Positions 54,091-61,860 of a stretch of 64,000 nt of DNA are shown here, in pieces; position 1 is the stretch's first letter, and each line of letters begins with the position of its first letter. A program made the position numbers and the translations under genes. The notes beneath the pieces were generated by a model that worked only from the letters and a program-made list of their open reading frames with translations, was not told where the DNA came from and ran no database searches. The stretch is taken from the IMG/VR virus record IMGVR_UViG_3300032241_002679, positions 62,001-126,000 of that record; one strand, given 5' to 3'. The DNA comes from a virus.

Positions 54091-54648
54091 CTATTTCGTT
54101 TGAACTTTTTTCAAATAATCTTCGTATAGTTCGTCTTTTGTTTTTCCACTCCAATTACGCCACTGGAATCCGTATATTTTTCCGAGATCACCCCACTTCT
54201 CGGCAAATACGTTATCAGTTTTGATTTTCTCGATGAATTCTTCTTTACTAAAAAACCCATCTATTTTAAAATCCCCCCATCCTTCAATTTTAGTCCCACT
54301 AACTTCCAATGGTTCACTACTTTTGATTTTAAAATCATATGGATTAGAAGAAAACATTGCACTATCCAAATATTTCTTATAAGCATCACCATCCCAAATG
54401 TGACAATCGTTATCAACCAGATATTTTATGTTGGTATCGCCTCTCAAAAACCATAGTAATTCAGTAACGATTCCCTTAAAATGCATTTTCTTTGTAGTTA
54501 ATAATGGAAATTTACCATCTTTAAATTTGTATCTAATAGACCTACCAAAGACACTTAAAACTTTACCGTTTCGGGTGTTTTTCTCAACCCCATTTTCTAA
54601 TATATCCTCTAAAAGGTCTATATATTGTTTGTCTAATCCATTTTTCAT
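54091..54648 (-). CDS. thyA: Thymidylate synthase, N-terminal piece
   Basis: The 185-residue protein carries the first half of Thy[55 protein letters not shown] and [13 protein letters not shown]. It stops 19 residues after the conserved WRNW with a charged tail ([18 protein letters not shown]). An insertion relative to bacterial ThyA (about residues 95-150) contains [14 protein letters not shown], similar to the start of the other piece. The catalytic Cys is not here. The ATG overlaps the stop of a nuclease remnant (ATGA). Confidence 0.88.
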   Translation of the reverse strand: MKNGLDKQYIDLLEDILENGVEKNTRNGKVLSVFGRSIRYKFKDGKFPLLTTKKMHFKGIVTELLWFLRGDTNIKYLVDNDCHIWDGDAYKKYLDSAMFSSNPYDFKIKSSEPLEVSGTKIEGWGDFKIDGFFSKEEFIEKIKTDNVFAEKWGDLGKIYGFQWRNWSGKTKDELYEDYLKKVQTK

Positions 54649-54848
54649 AGTATAATAAATTTAAAATTAATGTTTTTATTTAAAACGGATTCTCTTTTTA
54701 AAAGGTTTTTTTCTTTTTCTTTATTAAACGTGTAGGTTGATTTTACCTCAATAACTTTATTTTCCGATTTAATATAAATGTCTGGATAATATCTGTGAGT
54801 TTTGTTTTCGTAAACATAATGAAACCCTCCAATCTCGTCAATTATTAT
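54645..54848 (-). pseudogene. Remnant of a PD-(D/E)XK endonuclease
   Basis: A 67-codon open stretch without a start codon, bounded upstream by TAA and ending in a TGA that overlaps the thyA ATG. It reads HYVYENKTHRYYPDIYIKSE then NKVIEVKSTYTFNKEKEKNL, a PD...ExK nuclease core with the usual following helix. The N-terminal part of the gene is missing. It is most likely the tail of a degraded homing endonuclease. Confidence 0.6.
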
Positions 54849-54858
54849 TTATTTTAGA

Positions 54859-55476
54859 TTATTTATCAACTACTTGATACATAAGCTTATTATCCTTTAT
54901 TATTTCAATATAATAAACATTTCCAAAAGTCTTATAATATTTAATTCCATCAATTATAACAATTTTAGCATCTTCTGGTAAATAAGATACTATTGCACCT
55001 ACTGGAGGTTTAACTACTTCATAATTTCCATCACTTGTTTGGTCATAATAAATCCCAGAATAGTAATAATAAGGATAGCCGTTATAGAAAAATGCCCAAT
55101 AACCATATGGTAAACCACCAACCAAAAATCCAAATGGTGGATATATTAAACTATAATATGAATTATAATACAATCCATGGTAAAAAAAACAATTGGCGTT
55201 TGCAATACGAACACTTACGCCACGATGTGATATTACTCTCATCATATGCCTGTTTACTACAACATCCCTGTTACCATAGTTGTGTTGTCCATTGTTATAA
55301 GTATGCTGACCATTATATCCGTTATTATAGGTACGTTGTGTATTATTATAATGCGATGCTTCATAATGAGGCGCATTATAGTGTGGTGCACTATAATGCG
55401 ATCCATTATTATTTCTCTGTGCATTTAAAGAACTAATTATTAATAGAGCTAAAAATAAATTTACAATCTTTTTCAT
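54859..55476 (-). CDS. Secreted Tyr/Asn-rich protein (DUF6515-like)
   Basis: The chosen start is the ATG at 55476, giving MKKIVNLFLALLIISSLNAQ, a clear signal peptide. An ATG 8 codons upstream lies in the promoter box. The mature N-terminus is a degenerate repeat (SHYSAPHYNAPHYEASHY), then a Tyr/Gly-rich hydrophobic stretch. A C-terminal domain (VVKPPVGAIVSYLPEDAKIV, IIDGIKYYKTFGNVYYIEI) matches the Bacteroidota DUF6515 type. It is probably acquired from the host and exported to the periplasm or surface. Its role in infection is unknown. Confidence 0.75.
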   Translation of the reverse strand: MKKIVNLFLALLIISSLNAQRNNNGSHYSAPHYNAPHYEASHYNNTQRTYNNGYNGQHTYNNGQHNYGNRDVVVNRHMMRVISHRGVSVRIANANCFFYHGLYYNSYYSLIYPPFGFLVGGLPYGYWAFFYNGYPYYYYSGIYYDQTSDGNYEVVKPPVGAIVSYLPEDAKIVIIDGIKYYKTFGNVYYIEIIKDNKLMYQVVDK

Positions 55477-55488
55477 AATCTTTTTCTT

Positions 55489-55497
55489 ATAAATATA
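55489..55497 (-). promoter_or_regulatory. ATATTTAT box
   Basis: TATATTTAT on the minus strand, 20 bp before the ATG at 55476. Confidence 0.5.
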
Positions 55498-55530
55498 CAC
55501 AATATTTCAGCAACGTTGGTTAATCGGATG

Positions 55531-57318
55531 TTAAAAGGTCAATGTTACTTTTACTGTATTAAAATATGTTATTGTTTTGTCCTTATGAATTACACTTAGT
55601 CTAAAGTAATGATAATGTGGACTAGTTGTCTTATTTATTCTTGCAGCATCAACAACTGTTGAATCTGCATTAGAGGCTAATGAGTTATCTTTAGTACATG
55701 AGAACAATCCTATCATTAGAATAATTGGTAATATTAAAAATAATTTATTACGTCTCTTAAATGATATTCCAAGAATCAATAAACCAAATCCAGCAATTGC
55801 AACAGTAGCAGTTGTTGGGGTAAAGAAGAAATAATAAGGACCATAATTAATGGTACTAGTTGATGTTCCCTTAGTTGCTTTAGTTGCAACTGTTTGATAT
55901 CTTACCCAAGTACTATTATTAGAAGAAGAATCCATTACCCATAGGCTATCATTTCCTTCTTTGGTAGCAGCCCAAGTAAATTTAATTCTTCCAGTTGAAT
56001 CATTAACACCAACTAATGTTGCAAGAGTTGTATCATTAACTGCTGGTGGTGGCGGTGGTGGTGTTGAACCACCATATGAAATTGCACCTAAATCTAATGT
56101 TGCTGGATTATGATATAAATCCTGAGTTCTCCATGATAATGCTACTCCAGCATTTATGGCTGGGCTTCCAGCGACCAATTTACCAGTACTTGGATCTAAT
56201 ATACCAGTAGCACTTGCATTAGTTAGATTATTACTAAATACCACTGGATCACTAGCTGCGTTATATACATCATTACCCATATCTTGTGAGCCAACATTTA
56301 AATTATTATAGACATAATACGTTGCACCCGCATGACCAAATATAACTGCTGCTGCAGTAGTATATGTAAGAGGATCTAAATTTCCAAATTGGGTATTATT
56401 ACATATGTAAGCATTAGCGGATGTTACCGAACCCCCAATATTACTGCTACTTGCTCTAATATCGACAACACCATAACAAGTAGTATTCAATTTTAAATTA
56501 TTATATACATATGTCGTACCCTTTCCATTTAATGAAATTGATTCAAGTCTTCCAACATATCCCCATAGTGAACCCTGCATAATTATTGAACTGACACTAC
56601 CATACCCCCCAACTCTTATCATACCAATATCGTCTGTGGCGGAACTATTTGTTCCACCTATAGTCCAATCATGGAAATTATAATTCCACATATTATAACC
56701 AAATATAAGACCATCTCCAGTTGTCATGTTCTGAATTTGTGCATTATATATTTGTAGGCCAAAACTGGAAGAATGAAGTGTTGTTGTTGCATCCCATGTT
56801 CCGTATAGAATATGAGCACTATTACTCATTGAAAAATTTGCTAGTGTAAATTGATTAAACATTAATGTGCTACTATCAGATAAATTCCAAGTGCCACCCT
56901 GACTACCACTGAAATCAATTAAATCACCAGAATTAACTGTTTGAAAATATTGGATACTTGAATGGTCAGCAATATGACCAGATCCGATTTGAAATACATT
57001 ACCATTGTAGGTAAAATTAAATCCGTATTGGAGACCAGATGTTCCATTACCCATTAAGTTAACATAACTCCATGGGCCAATGTTAACTGGGCCAGTACAA
57101 GTAACTTGACCACCCTGATTAACAATTGTAACATTGTTTATGTTCTGCAGTGTAATACTGGAATACGTACCAGCTTGAATAATTAGGACATCATTCGGGT
57201 TAATTCCCGTCATTGATGTCACCGAAACGGTCCCTGAACCATTACCAACAACAATATTATTGGCGAATGAATTTAGGGATATAAATCCTAGTAAAATAGC
57301 AAAAATAAGTTTTTTCAC
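55531..57318 (-). CDS. Secreted beta-helix protein with a second, lipoprotein-like segment at the C-terminus
   Basis: This 595-residue protein has a GTG start. A signal peptide (MKKLIFAILLGFISLNSFAN) is followed by a parallel beta-helix rich in Asn/Ser/Gly (SSITLQNINNVTIVNQGGQV and onward to about residue 400). A PPPPPP linker and a fibronectin-like domain (GRIKFTWAATKEGNDSLWVM) come next. Then come a hydrophobic helix (ATVAIAGFGLLILGISF), RRNK, and KLFLILPIILMIGLFSCTKD, which looks like a Bacteroidota lipoprotein signal with a lipobox Cys. It may bind or degrade surface glycan; host origin is likely. Confidence 0.65.
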   Translation of the reverse strand: MKKLIFAILLGFISLNSFANNIVVGNGSGTVSVTSMTGINPNDVLIIQAGTYSSITLQNINNVTIVNQGGQVTCTGPVNIGPWSYVNLMGNGTSGLQYGFNFTYNGNVFQIGSGHIADHSSIQYFQTVNSGDLIDFSGSQGGTWNLSDSSTLMFNQFTLANFSMSNSAHILYGTWDATTTLHSSSFGLQIYNAQIQNMTTGDGLIFGYNMWNYNFHDWTIGGTNSSATDDIGMIRVGGYGSVSSIIMQGSLWGYVGRLESISLNGKGTTYVYNNLKLNTTCYGVVDIRASSSNIGGSVTSANAYICNNTQFGNLDPLTYTTAAAVIFGHAGATYYVYNNLNVGSQDMGNDVYNAASDPVVFSNNLTNASATGILDPSTGKLVAGSPAINAGVALSWRTQDLYHNPATLDLGAISYGGSTPPPPPPAVNDTTLATLVGVNDSTGRIKFTWAATKEGNDSLWVMDSSSNNSTWVRYQTVATKATKGTSTSTINYGPYYFFFTPTTATVAIAGFGLLILGISFKRRNKLFLILPIILMIGLFSCTKDNSLASNADSTVVDAARINKTTSPHYHYFRLSVIHKDKTITYFNTVKVTLTF

Positions 57319-57338
57319 AATATATTATATTTTATAAT

Positions 57339-57347
57339 ATAAATATC
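57339..57347 (-). promoter_or_regulatory. ATATTTAT box
   Basis: GATATTTAT on the minus strand, 28 bp before the GTG start at 57318. Confidence 0.45.
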
Positions 57348-57376
57348 ATGAAAACTATGCCAAACTTTATAGAAAT

Positions 57377-57964
57377 TTAAATTTCCACTAAGTGATTTAT
57401 ATAATAATCGTTTAACTTGCTAATAATCACCCCAGTTTTATGTCCCGAAGCATGAATAAAATAACCATTCGTTAAATATACACCTACATGCCAACCAGTT
57501 TTTTTATTCGGAACTTTAAAGAATATAAGATTTCCACTCTTTAATGAATCAATGTCATTATTTCCATAGACTTTAAATTGTTCCTTAGCTGTACGTGGTA
57601 TTGTTAAATGGTACACACTATCATAAAGGATTTTTGTAAATCCAGAACAATCCACTCCCCTAGGACTAGCACCACCCCAGACATATCTAGCTCCAATCCA
57701 TAATTTTACAAAATTATTTAATATACTATCATTAGTAATTGCTGAATCTAATGACATAGAATATTTTTTATATACCTTATTTTTAATAATAGAAACATTA
57801 TTCTTAATTTTACGATGCTTAATTTTAAGAGAATAACGATGTTTATGGGCAATACGATGCCCAACATGTTTGGTAACATGTACGTGCACTTGTGGAGACT
57901 GAAACTGTGCACTTGATTTGGTTGAGGTAAAACAAATTACGAATGCAATTGCAATCTTTTTCAT
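57377..57964 (-). CDS. Secreted NlpC/P60 peptidoglycan endopeptidase
   Basis: In this 195-residue protein a signal peptide (MKKIAIAFVICFTSTKSSAQ) precedes a His/Lys-rich stretch of about 50 residues. The NlpC/P60 domain follows: ARYVWGGASPRGVDCSGFTK with the catalytic Cys, IPRTAKEQFKVYGN, and KTGWHVGVYLTNGYFIHASG with the catalytic His. It would cut stem peptides of the cell wall from the periplasmic side, as a lysis or wall-remodelling enzyme. It is the only clear lysin in the window. Confidence 0.88.
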   Translation of the reverse strand: MKKIAIAFVICFTSTKSSAQFQSPQVHVHVTKHVGHRIAHKHRYSLKIKHRKIKNNVSIIKNKVYKKYSMSLDSAITNDSILNNFVKLWIGARYVWGGASPRGVDCSGFTKILYDSVYHLTIPRTAKEQFKVYGNNDIDSLKSGNLIFFKVPNKKTGWHVGVYLTNGYFIHASGHKTGVIISKLNDYYINHLVEI

Positions 57965-57998
57965 AATAATTTGTTTTTAATTTACGTTATTTAATTAT

Positions 57999-58007
57999 AT
58001 AAATATC
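57999..58007 (-). promoter_or_regulatory. ATATTTAT box
   Basis: GATATTTAT on the minus strand, 42 bp before the ATG at 57964, overlapping the stop codon of the upstream gene. Confidence 0.35.
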
Positions 58008-58443
58008 ACAAAAATTCTTTTAAAACCATGTCTAAAGTTTTAAGGTTATTTTCGAATTGATTTTTATCAAATGGAACAGTATCATCTATTAATATAATAT
58101 TCTTCATTAATTTAATGATTTTCATTCGTTTAGCTTTTTCTAATGCGTTTTGTTCTTGATCTTTTAATATTACTGCTTCATTCAATATTTCTTGAACATT
58201 GACATTTTCCAATTTCTCATATTGATATTTTTTTATATGTGTATTAAATACGACTCCTTGACTTTCAGCAATTTCTAATCTAGTATAATCATTCAGACTT
58301 ACATTTGGATACTTATACTGTGTCCCTGATTTAAAAATAATAATTAAATCATTTGTATTTGTATCATATATACTCGCTAATACATTGGATGAATCGTATA
58401 ATGATTTTATTATATTTTCTTTTACTTGTTTTTTTAATATCAT
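58006..58443 (-). CDS. KTSC-domain protein
   Basis: In this 145-residue protein the first ~75 residues have the KTSC layout: SLYDSSNVLASIYDTNTNDL, IIIFKSGTQYKYPNVSLNDY and AESQGVVFNTHIKKYQYEKL, i.e. a Ser-Ser start, a short beta hairpin, and the final fxxxI...Y segment. A helical, Lys-rich C-terminal part follows. KTSC domains occur next to RNA- or nucleotide-associated proteins but their role is not established. It overlaps the upstream gene by 4 bp. Confidence 0.65.
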   Translation of the reverse strand: MILKKQVKENIIKSLYDSSNVLASIYDTNTNDLIIIFKSGTQYKYPNVSLNDYTRLEIAESQGVVFNTHIKKYQYEKLENVNVQEILNEAVILKDQEQNALEKAKRMKIIKLMKNIILIDDTVPFDKNQFENNLKTLDMVLKEFL

Positions 58444-58682
58444 ATTGATGATTTTTGGTATACCTTATATAATTTTATTTTACTTAGTTCAAATATAGTA
58501 CCAATTGTTATAAACATATTATCTTCATGTCTTATTTGATTAATAATAAAAAAATTTTGTATTATTTTTAATGACCCGTCTTCAAAAATTTCTTTTTTTA
58601 TACTATCAATTGTCGTATTTTTACTATTATCATATAATAATATTTCTAATTTATTAAAGTTTATATCATAATCACTATTCAT
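58440..58682 (-). CDS. Hypothetical protein
   Basis: The 80-residue protein has mixed strand/helix character (YDINFNKLEILLYDNSKNTT, NFFIINQIRHEDNMFITIGT) and no known motif. It is the first gene of a leftward operon with a good Bacteroidota-type promoter and is coupled to the KTSC gene (ATGA). Confidence 0.6.
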   Translation of the reverse strand: MNSDYDINFNKLEILLYDNSKNTTIDSIKKEIFEDGSLKIIQNFFIINQIRHEDNMFITIGTIFELSKIKLYKVYQKSSI

Positions 58683-58699
58683 ATTCTTTACATTTAAAA

Positions 58700-58730
58700 C
58701 AAATGTACAAATATTTATCTAATAAATCAA
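58700..58730 (-). promoter_or_regulatory. Bacteroidota-type promoter, leftward
   Basis: On the minus strand TTG (58728-58730), 20-bp spacer, TACATTTG (58700-58707); 17 bp to the ATG at 58682. Back to back with the rightward promoter of the ClpC-like gene. Confidence 0.65.
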
Positions 58731-58731
58731 G

Positions 58732-58762
58732 TTGTTTATTTGATGAATATAATGTAAATTTG
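58732..58762 (+). promoter_or_regulatory. Bacteroidota-type promoter, rightward
   Basis: TTG (58732-58734), 20-bp spacer, TAAATTTG (58755-58762); 13 bp to the ATG at 58776. Confidence 0.7.
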
Positions 58763-58775
58763 TAAAAAATTAAAA

Positions 58776-61700
58776 ATGAATAGAGAAATCCTTCCAAAAG
58801 TAAAGTTGATTATTAATCAAGCTAGTAAGGAAGCTAAATCATTTGATGATATTAAAATAAAACCTGAACATATAGTTTTATCTATGATATCTCATGATGA
58901 TAATGAATGTATTAAAATATTAAAATCACTCAAAGTTGATATGGGTGATTTACATGATAAAATATCTGATTATTTAAGAAAAAATGATTTAACACCAAGA
59001 ATTTCGCAGTATGGTAGAAATAAACTACCTTTGTCCGATGAAACAAAAATAATATTTAAAAATGTTGATTCTGAGTGTGAAAAATTAAATGATGATGCTA
59101 TTGATACTCATCATTTAATGCTGAGCATTCTTAAAATAAAAACACCAATTACAAAAATCTTATTTGATGCTGGTGTTAATTACAGGAGCTTTAAAAAAAT
59201 AATTATGGACAACAGAAATGACATGCCAAAAGAAAACAATGTAAAAATGGAAAATGATTCAATGGATGATGATTTTCAAGAGCCTGAACGTTTTAAAAAG
59301 GTTAAAAAGAAAACTGATTCTAAAACGCCTATTCTTGATAATTTTTGTCGAGATATTAGTAAGGCTGTTGAAAAAGGCGCAATTGATCCAGTTGTAGGTA
59401 GGATCAAAGAAATAAAACGAATAAGCCAAATTCTATCCAGAAGGAAAAAAAATAATCCAGTATTGATTGGCGAACCTGGTGTCGGAAAGACAGCCATTGT
59501 TGAGGGATTGGCACAATTAATTAAAGATGGTAATGCACCACGTACTATAGCTAATAAAAAAGTATATAGTCTTGATTTAGCTAGTATTGTTGCTGGCACT
59601 AAATATCGTGGACAATTTGAAGAAAGAATGAAAGCTGTTTTGGAAGAGTGTAAAGCGAATACAGATATTATTTTATTCATTGATGAATTGCATACTATTA
59701 TTGGTGCTGGTAATGCCTCTGGTTCACTTGATGCAAGCAATATTTTTAAACCAGCTCTTGCACGTGGAGAAATACAAATCATTGGCGCAACTACACTTGA
59801 TGAATATCGTGAACATATTGAAAAGGATGGCGCACTTACAAGAAGATTTCAACAAGTATTAGTTGAGGAACCTTCTCTTGAAGAGACTAAAATAATTCTC
59901 ACTAATATTAAAGAAAAATATGAAAAACATCATAAAGTAGTATATACTGATGAGGCTATTGATGAATGCGTGAAATTATCACATCGCTATATAATGGAAC
60001 GCTCAATGCCAGATAAAGCTATTGATGTACTTGATGAAGCTGGAGCAGCTACAAATATAACTGTAGAAAAACCACAAATTATTAAGACATTAGAACAGAA
60101 AAAAATAGCACTCAATAATAAGAAAAAAGACGTAGTGCTTCAACAGAATTATGAAGAAGCTGCTAAGATACGTGATGAAGAAAAAAAGATAGATAATCAA
60201 CTCTTAAAGCATAATAAAGAATGGGCTGATAGCCTAGATAAAAAAATCACTACGGTTGGTGTGGAACAAATATCAGAAGTAGTCAGTATGATGACTGGTA
60301 TACCTCTTACTAAAATTTCTACACAAGAAAGCAAACGCCTATTGAACCTTGATAAAGAACTGATGGGTAAAGTAATTGGACAGGACGATGCAGTTTCAAA
60401 AGTAGTTAAAGCTATTAAAAGAAATAGAGTCGGTATTAAAGATAAAAATAAGCCCATTGGAAGCTTTATTTTTCTTGGCCCAACAGGTGTCGGTAAATGT
60501 TTTTTATCTGATACTAAGATAATTATAAGAAATAAAAAAACTAAATCAATCGAAGAAATTGATATTAATGAATTAAAAGATAGATTTGATGAGATACAAA
60601 AAAGAATTAAAAAAACTAATAATGTCTTATTGTTTGACAAGCATGAATTAGAATCATTAAAGAAAATTACCAAAACAACCAAAATAAGCGATTACGAGGT
60701 TTTAACTGACGATGGTTTTGTTGATATTGAAGCATTGCATGAAACAATACCATATGAGGTTTACCTTCTTAGGTTATCTGACGGAAAGGAACTTAAATGC
60801 GCTGATAATCATATTGTATTTTTAAATGATTATCAAGAAATATTTGTGAAAGATTTGCAAATTGGTGATAACGTTATCGTGGAATCAAACGAAACCACAG
60901 GATTGGCTAGTGTGCTCGAAGTAAAAAATTTGGGCTATGAAGAAGCAATGTATGATTTGGAATTAGCAGAAGATTCAAACAGACGATATTATACCAATGG
61001 AATATTGTCACATAATACGTATTTGGCCAAATTATTGGCAGAATTTGTCTTTGGAGATGTAGATGCTTTGGTTAAAATTGATATGAGTGAATATATGGAA
61101 AAACATTCTGTATCAAGACTAATTGGTTCTCCGCCAGGTTACGTTGGTTATGATCAAGGTGGCCAATTGACAGAAAAAGTACGTAGAAAACCACATTGTG
61201 TTATTCTTTTTGATGAAATTGAAAAGGCACATGAAGATGTATTCAATCTCTTATTACAATTATTGGATGAAGGTCAGTTGACAGATGGACTTGGAAGAAA
61301 AGTTAATTTTAAAAATTCATTAATTATACTTACGTCAAATTTAGGTGTTAAAGAAATTAATACTTTTGGTACATCAATAGGTTTCGAGACTACAGCTACC
61401 GTTGCTAGTGAAGAAGCTAGAGCTAGAGGAATAATTGAAAAAACACTCAAGAAAAAATTCAGACCAGAATTCCTAAATCGTATAGATGAGAGTATCATTT
61501 TCAATGAATTAAAAGAAGATGATATACATAAAATCATATACAAAGAATTGGAAAAGTTGGAGAACAGACTTAATGAAGTTCATTTTAAACTTAAAATTAA
61601 TAAAGCAGCCGTTGAATTCTTAGCGAAAGAGGGTTATAGTAAAGAATATGGTGCTAGACCATTGGGTAGAGCAATCCAGAAATATATCGAAGACCCAGTC

Positions 61701-61817
61701 GCTGACGAAATTCTGAGCGGAAGTATTACTGAGGGTGAAGTAATAAAAATTAATTTCGATAAGAATAAAAATGAAGTTATAATCAAACCAGATAGGAATA
61801 ATAAATCTGAAGACTAA
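58776..61817 (+). CDS. ClpC-like AAA+ unfoldase with a mini-intein
   Basis: The primary product is 1013 residues; the spliced form would be 840. An N-terminal double Clp repeat covers about residues 1-145. AAA domain 1 has LIGEPGVGKTA and ILFIDELHT. The linker has a UVR-like motif (QQNYEEAAKIRDEEKKIDNQ), which points to ClpC rather than ClpB. AAA domain 2 has FLGPTGVGK-TYLAKLL after splicing, HCVILFDEIEKAH and FRPEFLNRIDE. It would unfold proteins, alone or with host ClpP. The likely source is a host gene. It is expressed from a Bacteroidota-type promoter and followed by a terminator. Confidence 0.92.
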   Translation: MNREILPKVKLIINQASKEAKSFDDIKIKPEHIVLSMISHDDNECIKILKSLKVDMGDLHDKISDYLRKNDLTPRISQYGRNKLPLSDETKIIFKNVDSECEKLNDDAIDTHHLMLSILKIKTPITKILFDAGVNYRSFKKIIMDNRNDMPKENNVKMENDSMDDDFQEPERFKKVKKKTDSKTPILDNFCRDISKAVEKGAIDPVVGRIKEIKRISQILSRRKKNNPVLIGEPGVGKTAIVEGLAQLIKDGNAPRTIANKKVYSLDLASIVAGTKYRGQFEERMKAVLEECKANTDIILFIDELHTIIGAGNASGSLDASNIFKPALARGEIQIIGATTLDEYREHIEKDGALTRRFQQVLVEEPSLEETKIILTNIKEKYEKHHKVVYTDEAIDECVKLSHRYIMERSMPDKAIDVLDEAGAATNITVEKPQIIKTLEQKKIALNNKKKDVVLQQNYEEAAKIRDEEKKIDNQLLKHNKEWADSLDKKITTVGVEQISEVVSMMTGIPLTKISTQESKRLLNLDKELMGKVIGQDDAVSKVVKAIKRNRVGIKDKNKPIGSFIFLGPTGVGKCFLSDTKIIIRNKKTKSIEEIDINELKDRFDEIQKRIKKTNNVLLFDKHELESLKKITKTTKISDYEVLTDDGFVDIEALHETIPYEVYLLRLSDGKELKCADNHIVFLNDYQEIFVKDLQIGDNVIVESNETTGLASVLEVKNLGYEEAMYDLELAEDSNRRYYTNGILSHNTYLAKLLAEFVFGDVDALVKIDMSEYMEKHSVSRLIGSPPGYVGYDQGGQLTEKVRRKPHCVILFDEIEKAHEDVFNLLLQLLDEGQLTDGLGRKVNFKNSLIILTSNLGVKEINTFGTSIGFETTATVASEEARARGIIEKTLKKKFRPEFLNRIDESIIFNELKEDDIHKIIYKELEKLENRLNEVHFKLKINKAAVEFLAKEGYSKEYGARPLGRAIQKYIEDPVADEILSGSITEGEVIKINFDKNKNEVIIKPDRNNKSED
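60498..61016 (+). mobile_element. Mini-intein in the P-loop of ClpC domain 2
   Basis: The intein has 173 residues, from CFLSDTKIIIRNKKTKSIEE (Cys1) to YYTNGILSHN before Thr+1. Block B is LKCADNHIVFL and block F is AMYDLELAED. The middle (about residues 600-640) is a short charged helix with no endonuclease motif. It interrupts GPTGVGK|T, so ATP cannot bind domain 2 until splicing. Confidence 0.9.
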
Positions 61818-61821
61818 TATT

Positions 61822-61845
61822 AAAACCCCACTTTTGTGGGGTTTT
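61822..61845 (+). terminator. Terminator after the ClpC-like gene
   Basis: AAAACCCCAC / GTGGGGTTTT with a 4-base T loop, 5 bp after the stop codon. Confidence 0.88.
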
Positions 61846-61848
61846 CTT

Positions 61849-61856
61849 ATATTTAT
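61849..61856 (+). promoter_or_regulatory. ATATTTAT box
   Basis: 12 bp before the ATG at 61861; the same short spacing as at 21263-21270. Confidence 0.35.
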
Positions 61857-61860
61857 AAGC

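Noticed and set aside
53342-54091. Group I intron in thyA
   Set aside because: Only 51 bp and 4 bp separate the HNH gene from the two thyA pieces; the pieces also end and begin with proper stop and start codons. A self-splicing core has no place outside the HNH gene.
59276-60682. Long minus-strand reading frames within clpC
   Set aside because: They are shadows of a strongly conserved AAA+ coding sequence.
61834-61860. Upstream start of the metallopeptidase
   Set aside because: The extra codons lie in the terminator hairpin, and the ATG at 61861 begins the recurring basic-helix motif.
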